A stretch of DNA of 64,000 bases. Origin: Antedon mediterranea. Taxonomy: Eukaryota > Echinodermata > Crinoidea > Comatulida > Antedonidae. A program made the translations under genes and the position numbers. The stretch lies in assembly GCF_964355755.1 (NCBI RefSeq), contig NC_092675.1, positions 2,514,312 through 2,578,311 on the forward strand, given 5' to 3'. Below the pieces are notes generated by a model. That model was not told where the DNA came from. It ran no database searches and saw only the letters and a list, made by a program, of their open reading frames with translations. This document shows, in pieces, positions 12,184 through 24,200 of this stretch. Position 1 is the stretch's first letter. Each line of letters starts with the position of its first letter.

Positions 12184-12190
12184 AGGGACG
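12117..12190 (+). tRNA. tRNA-Asn (GTT)
   Basis: A 74-nt cloverleaf. The acceptor stem GTCTCTG pairs with CAGGGAC and the discriminator is G. The anticodon stem TTCGG/CCGAA holds loop TTGTTAA with anticodon GTT at 12151-12153. The T arm has GTTCAAG. The internal promoter A box TGGCGCAATCGG is at 12124-12135 and the B box GGTTCAAGCCC at 12169-12179. It is close to the standard animal tRNA-Asn. One D-stem pair is C-C (the usual G after GGTTA is C), which may be tolerated or may be early decay. No intron and no encoded CCA. Confidence 0.93.
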
Positions 12191-12194
12191 TTGC

Positions 12195-12198
12195 TTTT
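12195..12198 (+). terminator. Pol III terminator of tRNA-Asn
   Basis: Four T residues 5 bp past the mature 3' end are the expected RNA polymerase III stop. The much longer T run at 12209-12236 is the poly(A) tail of the LINE inserted on the other strand, not the original terminator. Confidence 0.7.
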
Positions 12199-12205
12199 GT
12201 TTAGT

Positions 12206-12210
<5 letters not shown>
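12197..12210. repeat. LINE target-site duplication, 3' side
   Basis: TTGTTTAGTAAATT matches 15880-15893 in all 14 positions. The two copies sit exactly outside the poly(A) end and the truncated 5' end of the LINE, as target-primed reverse transcription produces. The last two Ts are shared with the tail. Confidence 0.9.
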
Positions 12211-12236
<26 letters not shown>

Positions 12237-15200
12237 GTCTTGTGTGGGGTCTTCCCACTTTTATTATAATTCTCAGATTTATATGTATATATATTATATA
12301 TAAAATAAAGGTACATTGTAGCAATTAATTATTTGTATGAATATTTCTATTTCTGTTGTATATTACTAAGATTGTTACAAGTTAACAAGTAGTTAAAAAG
12401 TAGGCATATTTACATAAAAAGATGATTAATTTCAATATAATAACCATGCTTTCATTTACAATTTTAAAAAGATGTTAATTAAAATATAAAGATAAAAGAT
12501 GGTAATAAAAGTCTATGAACTGTCATTAAAAACGTACTTATAAAATCTTGTTCATGTTCTGGTAGAGAGGCTATAAACTCAGAGGAGGAATATAAAATAT
12601 CCTCCCTTTTCACCAAGACAAAAAGGATGAGATGAAAAAAGAGGAATGCAAAAGTTTGAAAACTAGATAAGGATGATAGAGTGGAATGAAATATTTAAAT
12701 GAAAACCGTAAGGTTAGAGTCCATACACCGTGCAAGTCCAAGATGCCATTTTGGCTCTGTGTGTATGTGAGACGCTTCATACCCGATGACATCTTATTAT
12801 AATACTACTTCTACTTCTGTATACAATTTGTAATTGGGAAATAAACAAAACATATTGCATTTTAGAAAACATGAAAAAAAAAACACTTCATACAGACTAT
12901 ATTCATGCTATCAATTGTAACAGAGTTTCCTTTTTTGCACCCCATTTACGTTGTGCCTTAATGAAGTTACACATATGTTCATTTTCTATTAGATTTTTAA
13001 CTTCAGCAGTGAAAAGAATCCAGATCTTTTTTTTATCATCTTTATCTTTTCTTCCACCATTGGATATTATGTGTACCTTGTATATACAGAATAAAAACAT
13101 AGAAATCAATTCATTTACAATATTGTTTTTTGTTCCTGTAACAATTTTAAACCATGTAATATTATCTTCAGCTGGAAAGCAATTAGCCAGCACACCTTTA
13201 AATTTGTGCCATGTCCATTGAATGGCATTGCATTCAAACAGCATGTGCTGTTCACTTTCTATCTGATTTATACAATTGTCACATAAATTATTTTCTGCCA
13301 AATTCCATAATTTTAATCTTTTTTTACACGGTAATATTCGATGTAAGAGTTTAAAGTTGAATTGAGCAACTTTAACTATATGTTTCATCTTGTATACCTT
13401 ATAATACCATACTTTATTCCAATCTATTTCTACGTTATTTAGCTCACATTCCCATTTTCTTTGTGAACCTGGTTCAGTGGAACGTTTGTTTATAAAATAT
13501 TTATAGTAGATAGATCCTTTAATGTTCTTATGCAACAATGAGTCATTATTACCTACATCTTGATTATTTGTATTGTCTTTTCTAATAATTTCTTTCCACC
13601 CATTTGGTATGGCATTCATAAGCTGTAAATATTCGATTAAACCATTATGTTTTTTATACAAATTTGAGATTATTTCACCTGCGGTACATACTCTATCATT
13701 TATAAATATGTCACCAATTACTTTATAATCAGAATATAACCATGATTTGAAGTACAATGATTTATTGTTAGATAGTATAAACTTATTTTCCCATAGTTGT
13801 TGATTTTTTATTTCTATTAAAGTTGTTGGTTCTGAATACACAATATTATTAAATTTTACAACAGCATTAATCATGTTCTTGTAGAATGTAGGCATATCTC
13901 TCAAGTTAGCATGATCATGTACATTAAGTTTAGTACTTTTTATTGTATATTCAATTGGGTGAAGGAAATATTTTGGTATGCATTTCCATTTACCTGGATC
14001 TGGACTTAACAGTCGCTTGACCCAATTCAGTTTAAGTGATTCAACCACAGAGCTAATATCTGGCATGTTTAAACCACCTTCCTTAATATTTTTAATTAAG
14101 GTTATTCTCTTTATCTTTTCCCTTCTGGTTCCCCATAGGAACGTATATAATAGTTTTTCTATTTGTTTAACTATATCTTTGGGAACATCAATTATACTTG
14201 CGTTATATATAAACTTAGACAATGCAAGTATTTTAATAATAGTTATTTTACCAAAAAAGGTAAGATTCCTTCTTTTCCATAAATTTAATACGTTTTCTAG
14301 GTTGGTAATTTTTTTGTCCCAGTTTCTCTTTTCACATAAATGCTTATTGTAACCTATATGGATTCCTAAAAATTTAACAGGTTCACTAGTCCATGTAATA
14401 TCTAATGGTTTTGAAACACTATTTTCGTTTACACCAATCCACATACCATTTGTCTTTTTTCTATTTAATGTTAACCCTGAAACACTACAAAAAGACTCAA
14501 TCTCATTAAAGAAATATTTTAAACTACCTTCGTCATGTGAAAAAATTACGGTGTCATCCGCTAATTGAGCAATTTTAACGATATTATCATCATCGTCATT
14601 GCTATTAGGTAACGTAATTCCTATACATTTAGAATTATTTCTGATATTTACTGCCATTATTTCTGATACCAGAATAAATAGCAAAGCAGATAATGGGCAG
14701 CCTTGCCTCACACCACACTCCATTTTAAACTTTTCTGACAACCATCCGTTGTTTACTATGACACATTCTGTTTCTTTATACATAACCTTTATCCATTTGA
14801 TAAATGAATTTCCAAAACCAAAGAGTTTTAAAACCTTAAACAGCAGTATTCTGTCTATTGAGTCGAAAGCTTTCGCATAATCAAGAAAAACAATAGCACC
14901 TGTCATACTTTTTGCTTTTGTGTAGTCTAGTATGTCGTTTACCAGTCTTACATTTTCTCCTCCAAACCTTTTCTTAATATAACCTTTTTGATCTTCATTT
15001 ATAATGGAACCTATAACGTTGTGTAACCTATTAGCTAGAATGTGAGCCAATATTTTATAATCCACATTAAGTAGTGTTATTGGTCTCCAATTGTTTAGGT
15101 TTTCCCTCTGTCCATTTTTGTATAAAAGATTAATAATACCTCTTCTTTGTGTTGTTGATAACATGCCTTTAACAAAGCTATAATTCAATGAATCACACAA

Positions 15201-15879
15201 TAAATATTTTACATTCTCCCAAAATGTACGATAAAATTCTACACTTAATCCATCAATACCAGGACTCTTATTTATTTTCATTTTAAAAATCGTTTTTGTG
15301 CATTCTTCGACTGTTACAAGACCTTCACATTTTATTACATCTTCCTCTAACAACGTTTTTAATTTTGTGTGCTTTAGATATTTGTTCATATCGTTTAGAG
15401 GTATTTCTTTATTAGAGTATATGTTTTTATAAAATAGAACTTCTTCTTTCAGAATTTCATCATTGTTAGATGTATATTTTCCATTACTTTTTAAAACAGA
15501 TTTAATGTGTTTTCTTTTAGCATTATTCTTTTCTAACCCTAAGAAGAATTTATTATTTTTTTCTCCTTTTTCAAACCAATCAATTCTGGATCTGACAATT
15601 GCACCTTTTGCTTCAACTAAATATATGCTCTCTAAGTTATCCCTTTTTGTAATTAATTGTTTTTCGATTCTTTCATCGTATACTTGATTAAGCTTTTGTG
15701 TAAGCTCGTTGACTTCTTTTATTAAGCTTACTTTATCCAAATTTCTTTCCATTTTCTTTTTTTTTACAAAATTTTACAGAACATTCTTTTATTTTTACTT
15801 TAAGTAATTCCCAGAGCACGTCTGGTCTCAGATTGTTTTCATTTTTTTTTGTATTTTCAATTATTCCTTTTATTTATTA
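12209..15879 (-). mobile_element. 5'-truncated L1/Tx1-type LINE
   Basis: A 3.67-kb non-LTR retrotransposon on the minus strand. From its 5' end: the coding remnant upstream of the reverse transcriptase, the long ORF (12903-15752), a 3' UTR of about 640 bp, an AATAAA signal (complement of 12260-12265), then a 28-base poly(A) tail (Ts at 12209-12236), 23 bp after the signal. Perfect 14-bp duplications flank it, so both ends are defined. The endonuclease domain and first ORF are missing, so it was dead on arrival through 5' truncation. The nearly intact ORF and perfect duplications suggest a fairly recent insertion. Confidence 0.93.
12903..15752 (-). CDS. LINE ORF2: reverse transcriptase and C-terminal part
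   Basis: A 949-codon ORF without internal stops. The reverse transcriptase core shows NKSPGIDGLSVEFYRTFW (about 161-178), NWRPITLLNVDYKI (221-234), motif A LDYAKAFDSID (290-300), motif B GVRQGCPLSALLF (347-359) and motif C LADD (397-400). A long C-terminal region follows with the L1/Tx1-like EGGLNMPDI and a CCHC knuckle (about 850-880). The two catalytic aspartates of motif C and that of motif A are present. The N-terminal endonuclease is absent. The Met at 15752 is not a natural start: upstream, another frame encodes LWELLKVKIKE and CSVKFCKKKK, usual just before this region in the clade, and joins across a 9-base homopolymer (15757-15765). The ORF is therefore frameshifted there and then 5'-truncated. 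It is a fossil of a mobile gene, not a host gene. Confidence 0.93.
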   Translation of the reverse strand: MERNLDKVSLIKEVNELTQKLNQVYDERIEKQLITKRDNLESIYLVEAKGAIVRSRIDWFEKGEKNNKFFLGLEKNNAKRKHIKSVLKSNGKYTSNNDEILKEEVLFYKNIYSNKEIPLNDMNKYLKHTKLKTLLEEDVIKCEGLVTVEECTKTIFKMKINKSPGIDGLSVEFYRTFWENVKYLLCDSLNYSFVKGMLSTTQRRGIINLLYKNGQRENLNNWRPITLLNVDYKILAHILANRLHNVIGSIINEDQKGYIKKRFGGENVRLVNDILDYTKAKSMTGAIVFLDYAKAFDSIDRILLFKVLKLFGFGNSFIKWIKVMYKETECVIVNNGWLSEKFKMECGVRQGCPLSALLFILVSEIMAVNIRNNSKCIGITLPNSNDDDDNIVKIAQLADDTVIFSHDEGSLKYFFNEIESFCSVSGLTLNRKKTNGMWIGVNENSVSKPLDITWTSEPVKFLGIHIGYNKHLCEKRNWDKKITNLENVLNLWKRRNLTFFGKITIIKILALSKFIYNASIIDVPKDIVKQIEKLLYTFLWGTRREKIKRITLIKNIKEGGLNMPDISSVVESLKLNWVKRLLSPDPGKWKCIPKYFLHPIEYTIKSTKLNVHDHANLRDMPTFYKNMINAVVKFNNIVYSEPTTLIEIKNQQLWENKFILSNNKSLYFKSWLYSDYKVIGDIFINDRVCTAGEIISNLYKKHNGLIEYLQLMNAIPNGWKEIIRKDNTNNQDVGNNDSLLHKNIKGSIYYKYFINKRSTEPGSQRKWECELNNVEIDWNKVWYYKVYKMKHIVKVAQFNFKLLHRILPCKKRLKLWNLAENNLCDNCINQIESEQHMLFECNAIQWTWHKFKGVLANCFPAEDNITWFKIVTGTKNNIVNELISMFLFCIYKVHIISNGGRKDKDDKKKIWILFTAEVKNLIENEHMCNFIKAQRKWGAKKETLLQLIA

Positions 15880-15893
15880 TTGTTTAGTAAATT
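15880..15893. repeat. LINE target-site duplication, 5' side
   Basis: Second copy of TTGTTTAGTAAATT (other copy 12197-12210). Continuing from here gives ATTAGTGCACTAACG, so the empty site was tRNA-Asn, TTGCTTT, then this sequence. Confidence 0.9.
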
Positions 15894-18169
15894 AGTGCAC
15901 TAACGAAATATACTTTCAAAAAACAATACAATATCTGAAATAGTTAAGCATTTAGTGCAGATGACCAATTTATTTATAAATGTTTAATCTTTCCTTAAAT
16001 ACTTCATCTAACACTAATATGTATAAATTTTAAATATTTCGCATTTATAAAACTTTAAAATATCCACTAAATGCCCATTATATTAATATAATCTTTGACA
16101 CCGGGGTCTTTATTTAAACAGCAATTTATGATATAATACTCTAACCAGAAATAATCTAAAAAACATGACAGGAATCATTTAAAAGTACTTGAGAAACCTA
16201 GACGCGAATCTAGATGACTGTCAATAGACAGTTAAGATTTACCTAGAGACAGCTATAGCTGAATCGGGTGATATGTGTGTAACCGTTTATTACAGCAACT
16301 GCGTATATACTTGGAAGCAAAATCAAGATTAATTTATACCTTAAATAACTTCTGGATATTGTATCAATGTTTTGTGGAATACAATAACGTTGTACTAACT
16401 ATAATTTCTGTCACTATAAACATATTATTTTAATGATAGAAAATCTGCTTAATTTTAAACAGGCAATTGATATTTACAATTCATTCTAAAATAACCATTT
16501 TGATATGTTCCATTGAAGCTAAAAATGATTTACGGATAAAAACCTCACCTACTCCATACTTGTTTTTGTGACCCTATGCCATTTATATGATTATGACCTT
16601 CCTAAATAGTATCATTTTGATCAACAGGTTTACTGTTCCGTAATTATAACACTATCTATATACATTCATAATATTTACATAGATTTATATCACCAGAACA
16701 ATTGTTGTTAGTTAGTTCTAACGGTAAGATTGAGTCACGTGTACATTAAATGTTTCAAATTTAGCGCCGTAAGAGCAATGCAGTTAGCTGCATGGCTATC
16801 AAATGTTTCAAATTTAGCGCCATTAAAGTCCCGAAAGTGGAAGCCATTTGTTAAAATACATTATAGGCCTACAAAGGTACATTCATATCTGATTTTTAGC
16901 TGCAGTTATTTTATCTATTGTATCTATCACAGAAGAAATAGACGCAACCGCGGAGAGGAAATAAGACACAACAGCGGAGAGGAGGAAATAAGACACAACT
17001 GCGAGAGGAAAAGACACAACCGCAGAAATTAATAGACTCGACCGCGGAGAGGAAACGCGCGCGCAAATAGAGTGAACGAGACGGGACTTCGAATGGAATA
17101 CAAGTGGACAACAGCACCGGTTCTCCCGTTGCTTCGAATTTCGGTTTGCGGTTCTTTTTAAAATAATATCTTTAAAGGAAATATTCAATCCAAATTCGGT
17201 GTAAAGAAGAGTATGGATAAATTAATAACATCCTCAACAATAAAAAAAAACAAACCTTAAAATAACAAAGAAATCGGGGACTAAGTTGTCAATTTAGTCA
17301 CGTCCTACAGACACGCCACGACCGTATTGGTACTGAACTTCGTTTAATTTATCAATATATCATTATCTAACTAGGTTATAGGAATAATAACCATTATTTT
17401 ATACATTAATAATATATATGGAGCAGCCTTAACGAGAGATGCAGTAAGATTAGTCTGAGTCATTTAAATCCCTCTAGTTACAAATGGATTTTCCTATATT
17501 TATTTACATTTCGTATAATATTATTATTTAATTAAATATTGTTTTTGTTTACAGCGAGTTTATATGTTGCGCATACATTGTGGGAACAAGAAATATTATA
17601 TAAAGTGACTATTCGGTAGAAAGGTTGAAGCAGACAACTGCAGGCCTGTTTATAGTCTCTAGACATAATACCGGCACCGTACGAGTATCGAGTGCGTTGA
17701 CGAGGTACCTGGCACGCTTCATTTTACTAATACAACCTAAACCACAATGCCTACGAATGATTGTATTTCGTCTTTAATTAAATTACAGTTTTACATTAGA
17801 AGGTAATGCATTTATCAAGTTTCACATTAGCGCAATCGTCAAAGACATCATATCATAATACAACAATGAAAAGAATCAAATTCGTAAATAAATATTTTAG
17901 TAGCTTTTAGATACATTGTTTTTCAACTCTAAAAATAATTCGTCGTATCATATCGATTTTCCATTCCAAATGTCACTAGATATGATGTTATAATAAATAA
18001 ATAGAAACCATAAATCAACAATTGGTCGTGAATTAGTATTTGTACATTGTATCATACATTTTGAAAGCTTTTAAGGTACAGTTCCATATAAGGTAACCAT
18101 TGTTACAAATAGTTAGATGAATGACGTGTTCAGACGGGTTGAAGCAGTACTTTGAATCTTCTCTTTGCA
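15894..18169. other. Intergenic; ADAMTS 3' flank
   Basis: No gene supported. A 21-bp direct repeat (AAATGTTTCAAATTTAGCGCC) occurs at 16747 and 16800. A short GC-richer tandem repeat lies at 16943-17056. The part just below 18170 is the 3' UTR of the ADAMTS gene; no unambiguous polyadenylation signal was identified. Confidence 0.45.
16943..17056. repeat. Degenerate 25-30-bp tandem repeat
   Basis: About four to five imperfect units built on ACAACCGCGGAGAGGAAATA, with AAGACACAA between them. The units vary in length. The purine-rich composition differs from the AT-rich surroundings. Non-coding as far as can be seen. Confidence 0.7.
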
Positions 18170-18294
18170 TCATCTTTGTCCACACGTAACGCAACATTTT
18201 GATTGATATTGTAAATAATGACAATTTCCTCTTGATTTCAATAACTTGCATTGTGTCGGTGGCAATTTATCTTCTGTGCATGTTTCCAGAAGAT
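18170..18294 (-). CDS. ADAMTS7/12-like: ADAMTS exon 22: PLAC domain and stop
   Basis: Acceptor CTCATTAG at 18295-18302; phase 1 fits exon 21. Encodes [18 protein letters not shown], then GNCHYLQYQ and KCCVTCGQR before TGA. Six cysteines in the order C, C, C, CC, C are the PLAC (protease and lacunin) signature that ends several ADAMTS proteins. It is easily missed because another minus-strand frame is open over the same DNA. Confidence 0.92.
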
Positions 18295-21200
18295 CTAATG
18301 AGTAAAATTAAAATAACGATGACGTATGTAAAGAACATTTCCTACATATGGGACATACTGAATACATCATTAAGGAACTTTTGATTTTCGACGATTGACG
18401 ATTAAACTACGTTATGTTAATCCATTGTGCGCATGCGAGGATTGGGAGGCGTTTCCTCGCGCTCCACATCGACACAGGTTTGATGGCTTCTATGTCAAGG
18501 CGTTTCATTTTAGGGTAAACATAATATATAAACACATTAATAATGTAAACAAAAAGTCATACAGTAGATGCAAAATGTTGGATCTCGGATTTCGGCCGTG
18601 AGAGCAGAGCGTTTAACAAACATATTAAAAGAAAGCAGTCAGAAACTGAGTGAAGTACTCGGCAAGATATCGCCACAGAGGGCGCATATTGATTTTTGGC
18701 CCATGTTAAAAGAATACACTTTTTTATTTCTTTTTATTTGTTAAAGTTATTGATAAACCGATTTTCTTGAATTTCAATAGGCATGTTTTGTAAATGTATA
18801 CCTATTTTTACACCGACAAATTCAGAATAATAACATACAAATTGTAAGCGCTATTGTGCTAACAAACAAACAAAGAATAATGCATCTTAAATTACCTGAT
18901 GGATCGGATGCTGTTGGGCATGGCGGACCTGTACACGTTTTAACCAATTCTGGTTTGTCGTGTTTTGAACAACTATCGTCTGTTTCGTTTGTTGCAAAGT
19001 TAACGCATACTACCGTTCTTTCCATCATGCCTTCACCGCAGGAAACAGAGCACTACAAAATATGTAATTTTAAAAATATACTAAAAATATCAACAAAAAA
19101 TTCATGTTTACATTTCACATCAAAACATCAGAGTAAATTTTCGTGAAAATTAAGGCATAAAGTATATTGATCATTCAGTGTTAACATTTTTACCTATGGA
19201 TATTCTGAATAGTTTGCGTTTTTGCATTAACATCGTGCATGCGGGAGTTATGCAAAAGGATTTTACCAAATTTAAACTTCGCACGTACCTTTTTCCATTC
19301 ACCCATCCGCCATACAGCTTCCGCGTGGCTACCATTTTGCTGTTTAGTGTGTTTATCATGTTCAACTACCTTAAACATTTTTTCCACTTCTTCTTTTCTG
19401 CTTGATAGCATATGTTTTTCCATTCTTTGATCTGAATCAACCGGAGCTTTTAAAGCAGCGTTATCAATAACCAGCACAATGTCTTCTTCAGTTTTTCGTT
19501 CTGGGTGTTTCTCGTTGCGTTCTACTAATTTTTGTAAATAGTGTTGTTGTCTTTTACCTGACTTTCTGTCAAGTTTCTCCCATTCTCCAAACGTCACAGG
19601 TATGTCAGATTGCTGTTGATTAGAAAATTCCAATTCGCTTTCGTCTTCTATGATTTCTTCGTCATTATAAAAACCATTGGTATCACTAGAATCTGATGCC
19701 CTATCACAATCAACCTGGCATTTGCGGATACTGTCTGGTTGCTCTGTATCCTCACAGAACCTTCTCGTATTGCAGATGACAATTCGAGTTTGAGTTCCTA
19801 CTCCGCAATCTACAGAACACTGTGCATACGAAATAAAAAAAATATATACGTTAGTTTTACCCTTATTACTGAGCTTTCACTTTAGGCCGGTAGACAAAGA
19901 AGACGGTTTTAATACAACATGCGCATAACCCATTACACCGTTAACCTCTGTTCATTATCGGGCAAATTAACGTTTAGTTTTCGTCTACTATCTTGAAAGG
20001 AAAAGTTCGCAATTATAAATGCCTAGACACACTAACAAACTTTACCACCCATTTGGAGAAGTTCGTCAAAACTACAATCTTTGTTTCCATGACTACAAAA
20101 AACTGAAAGTTTTATTTCCTGAGTTTACAAATGTCAGCAAATTAGTTTCTGCTGTTGCACAAAAGCTTTCGAAAATTGTTTTTACCAAACTAAACAATCA
20201 AGTTTACAACTTGCAAAGTAAAGTTTGCTAGTGCATAATTGGTAAGACCAACACAACATTGTATTTACCTCAGACCAGTTACCAGTGATCCACACGGGTT
20301 CAATTGGACACTCCACCAAATTACATGGTTCAATATATCTTGGCTTGAAAATTCCGCGTTTTATGCACTCTTCATCTTCTATGACCATTTGTTCATCGTA
20401 TCCAAAACTTCGAATGCAGAAAACTGATCTTATTCGCTTGCCGTTTTTACCACATGTAGCAGTACATGATTGCCAATTTCCAATCCACCACCTAAAGTAA
20501 CGATGATAACACGATTATTAATAAATTGTTATTTATACTTTACACAGCCATCTACTGTATATACGTTTTCTCTTTTGTGTATACAGACAGGTACATATTG
20601 CTGTATTTTTGTAAGGTGAATTCAGGTATTTCAGAATGTGAAAGAACATAGTTCCAGTGTGATTAGTTATTTTCTAAGAGATCCATTTGGGGTTCTGATA
20701 ATTTAACACATGTAGTTGGGTGGCAGATTGGTATGGAGTTGGGTAGCCGAGTGGTTAGGACACTTAACTGTCATACTGAGAGACTCGGGTTAAACTCCTC
20801 AGCTGTAAGATGACCAGGTTGAAAATACTAGAGAGGATAAGGCGGCATAGAAAGGAAGTGGCCATCCCACCACATAATTATAGAAAATTATTTTACAAGA
20901 TACAGAAAACAGTTTTCTAAACGAAATCTGCTGATGATACCAGGTTCACTAATTATTACTTTTTGAATTCAGAATATAAATTGTAACGTTTTACTCACAT
21001 TGCTGGACAATTATCTGTGTTACACTCTCGCTGTTTTCTGTTTGGTTTTGTTGTTTGATTACAGTAAAAGTTTTCCACTATTCCACTCAAATTCTCTTCA
21101 CACAAAACTTCAGCAATTTGCTCTCCTAAGAAGTATACAATGTTTATAATGAATCATTGTTCACTATACACGGAGATGAGTACAGAATACAGTGAATTAA

Positions 21201-24200
21201 AACAGTGAATGTACTGTATTTGGCAAAACTTGGTAAATACAAATGAATAATAGATCATTGCTAATCCTATAGTTAGCCACATCTTTATCGCAATTTCATA
21301 GACTTACCGCCTCCACATGTTGCTGAGCATGGAGACCAGTCTTCGTGTATCCAGCTAAACTGTGATGTTTTTTCTAGGCTCTCGTTGCTGTTCTTCGGTA
21401 TTGTGTATTCGACTGAAAGATCTGCATTTTTCTGTTGCATCAACACCTACAATAGATGTCAGACATATTTAGCAGACAATATTTACACAATGATTATAAT
21501 ATAAATGTTTTGGCACACAGAGTTCACAAGATACAATCAAAGCCCACTGATTATCAACCAACATTGTCATACCGTACCTCAATTGTAAGGGGTTCTGTTA
21601 GTGGTCCTGCTGCCGCGACCTTTTCCAGGTTATTTCGTCTTTTATAAACTACAATCGTACCAGCCGCTCGGTATTGACCGGCATGTCTAATAAACCAATT
21701 TCCATTCAAGTAATAATCGCCATTTTCCCCTCGTATTGCCAGATAGTTGACAGACGCTGCAACTTCGTACACACGAATGTTTCTTGCTCCTATTGGAATC
21801 ACTACCACTTCTCTGTATCCTAATAACAACGAAACAATGAATTGTGTAATTTACCCAAACATACCTATCCATGAGCAGGGACACACACACCCCCTACTCG
21901 TGTAATGTATTCAATCAGCTTTTTAATCCTCTGTATTTATGCTCTATACAATGGCACGACAGGGATGGACTCGACTTTCCACAACGACTGGACTCGACTT
22001 TCCACAACGACTGGACTCGACTGTCCACAACGACATGAACTCGACAAGCCGCAACGACAGGGACTCGACTGTCCACACCGCTGACAGGGTCTCGACTGTT
22101 GAGACATTAGACTGAGACATTAGACAGAGACATGAACTCGTTCAAAACTGCATGTTCTCAACTGTTAACGGCATGGGCTCGACTGTCCCTATAACAGGGT
22201 GAAGGTAACGTGTCGTCGTTTGAACGGCATTGTATTGAGAAATGGAAGGGCAATATCGTGAGAACCGGGGTTTTACATCAACTTCACCCGACATTAAAGA
22301 AATCCAATGGTTATATAGCGAATGTTAGAAACAATAAACAAACAAACTTACCGACACCATGTTGTGTGATGTTACTTTTAATAGTCTTGCACGTGGATCC
22401 ATCACCATGACATACTCCACATTGGTCCTCAATTGCAGTGGAATCTATTTTGTTATCGCATCCCACTTTCTAATACATGCAATGAGAATACGAAAAATTA
22501 GATTTTATTATAATCTATAATATAATTATAACTGATGAAGGGCTAATGTTGCCCGAAAGCTCTGCTAACTTTTATGGCTATTTTACTTTATTGTTTTAAT
22601 TTAGATTTTCGGCTATATTTTTGTATCTTCATTGAAATTCAGCCACATTATCATTTCTGTCAGTATTTTATTTTAATTATAACTACTATAATACTACTGT
22701 ATGACCTATACGGGTACGGGTTTATAGAGTGAAAGACATGAACGTTTTAGTAACAGTAACCTAAATAGCCCTTGATACCTTTACCTGGTCTGAACACATA
22801 CATGTGCACTAACTAGCACCCCATCCGTAAGCAAAATGTACTAACTTTGTGTTGCAGAGCTTTATAATGTGCTATTACGATTGCATACGGTGTCCACAAC
22901 TATTATGCTTGTTATTATTACTTACCTGACAAATTCCACTGATACATATGCCATTCATCTCTACAGCCCCACAAGATGTTCCATCAATTACTTTATCTTT
23001 TAGTGTTTCTATGTGCCTCTGTCTACTCTTCCGTTTACATACTAACGAACATTCTTTACCTACAAATATTCGAAGTTATATTTTTGATAGTTGATAGTAG
23101 AATAAAGAACTCAGTATATATATCTTTCGGAAGAGTACAGGGTTACCCCGGTGTATTGGTCAATGTAGCTCCTGTTATGGACAGACGAACGAGCGCCGTT
23201 TGGTGACAGCACTCTACAAGAGGGGACACTTTGAGGAGAAAAAGTGAGCGAAATGTGTCGTCCACACCTGTTCGCAATTTAGCCCAGTATGCTGCAAGTC
23301 GCAGGTTAATCCCCCAATTACATTTACATAATGAACGCATTTATGTTATGAAGACAATGAACCTACTTTAGGGCAAAGCAAAATTCTAGAAAACCAAAAC
23401 ATAATAAAAGAAGGAGCAAAAAAACCTACCTTTTAGTTGGAGGTACGGTACCCATTGGTAATAATTGCCACGAAAAGGTTTACTGTTGAACGAACTGCAC
23501 TGCAATTCACGGAAATCTTTGGATCCTGGTCGGCAGGGCTAACAGTGAAAACGATATAATTATTTAAAGTCATGCCGAAAAAAATGAATAGTTGATTGTG
23601 GAACTATTCATACGATACGATACAACTTTATATAAAACCAAACATGTTGTATAAAATTGTCATACCTGTGTATTGCACAAAGCATACTTTTCTCGTTTAC
23701 CTAAACAGTATTCACCACCATTTGCTGGTCTGAAAATAATAAACAAATGTATTAGTTCAAACGATACACACTAAAACAATTCTCGATCATGGAATCGTAT
23801 AACTGTTGTGGCGCTGGTTCGACTATTTGTTATACTGTACATGAATGATGTATAGAAATTATTACGTAAATACACATAACGGTATACGGTGTAAGCATGT
23901 ATCCATTATGTATTATTCATACAGAATCAGTGTGTTTGTACTTTATGGCTGGTACGTCAGAATACTGAACGACATACTAACAGGTAAAAGTAAATCTGAT
24001 TTAATCATACCTTGGGTTGTCGCATTCTCTGCTCATAACTGATACCCCACCACCACAAGTCCGAGAGCAACTTGACCATTCTGACCAAGTGCCCCAGTCA
24101 CCATCGATAGCTACTGCCCTCTCTGTCATAGGCACACATGCGCCGTTCATACACCACTGTAAATTTAGCATAACAATAATCCTATATTTAATAATAGTTT

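Noticed and set aside
13978-15687. Plus-strand ORFs across the LINE
   Set aside because: They are antisense shadows of the reverse transcriptase ORF.
18822-18895. Reading through the end of ADAMTS exon 21 gives a hydrophobic 20-residue tail and stop, which looks like a GPI-anchor or membrane segment
   Set aside because: A phase-matched PLAC exon with six correctly ordered cysteines lies at 18170-18294, as expected for this family, so the tail is intron sequence. An intron-retention isoform cannot be excluded without transcripts.
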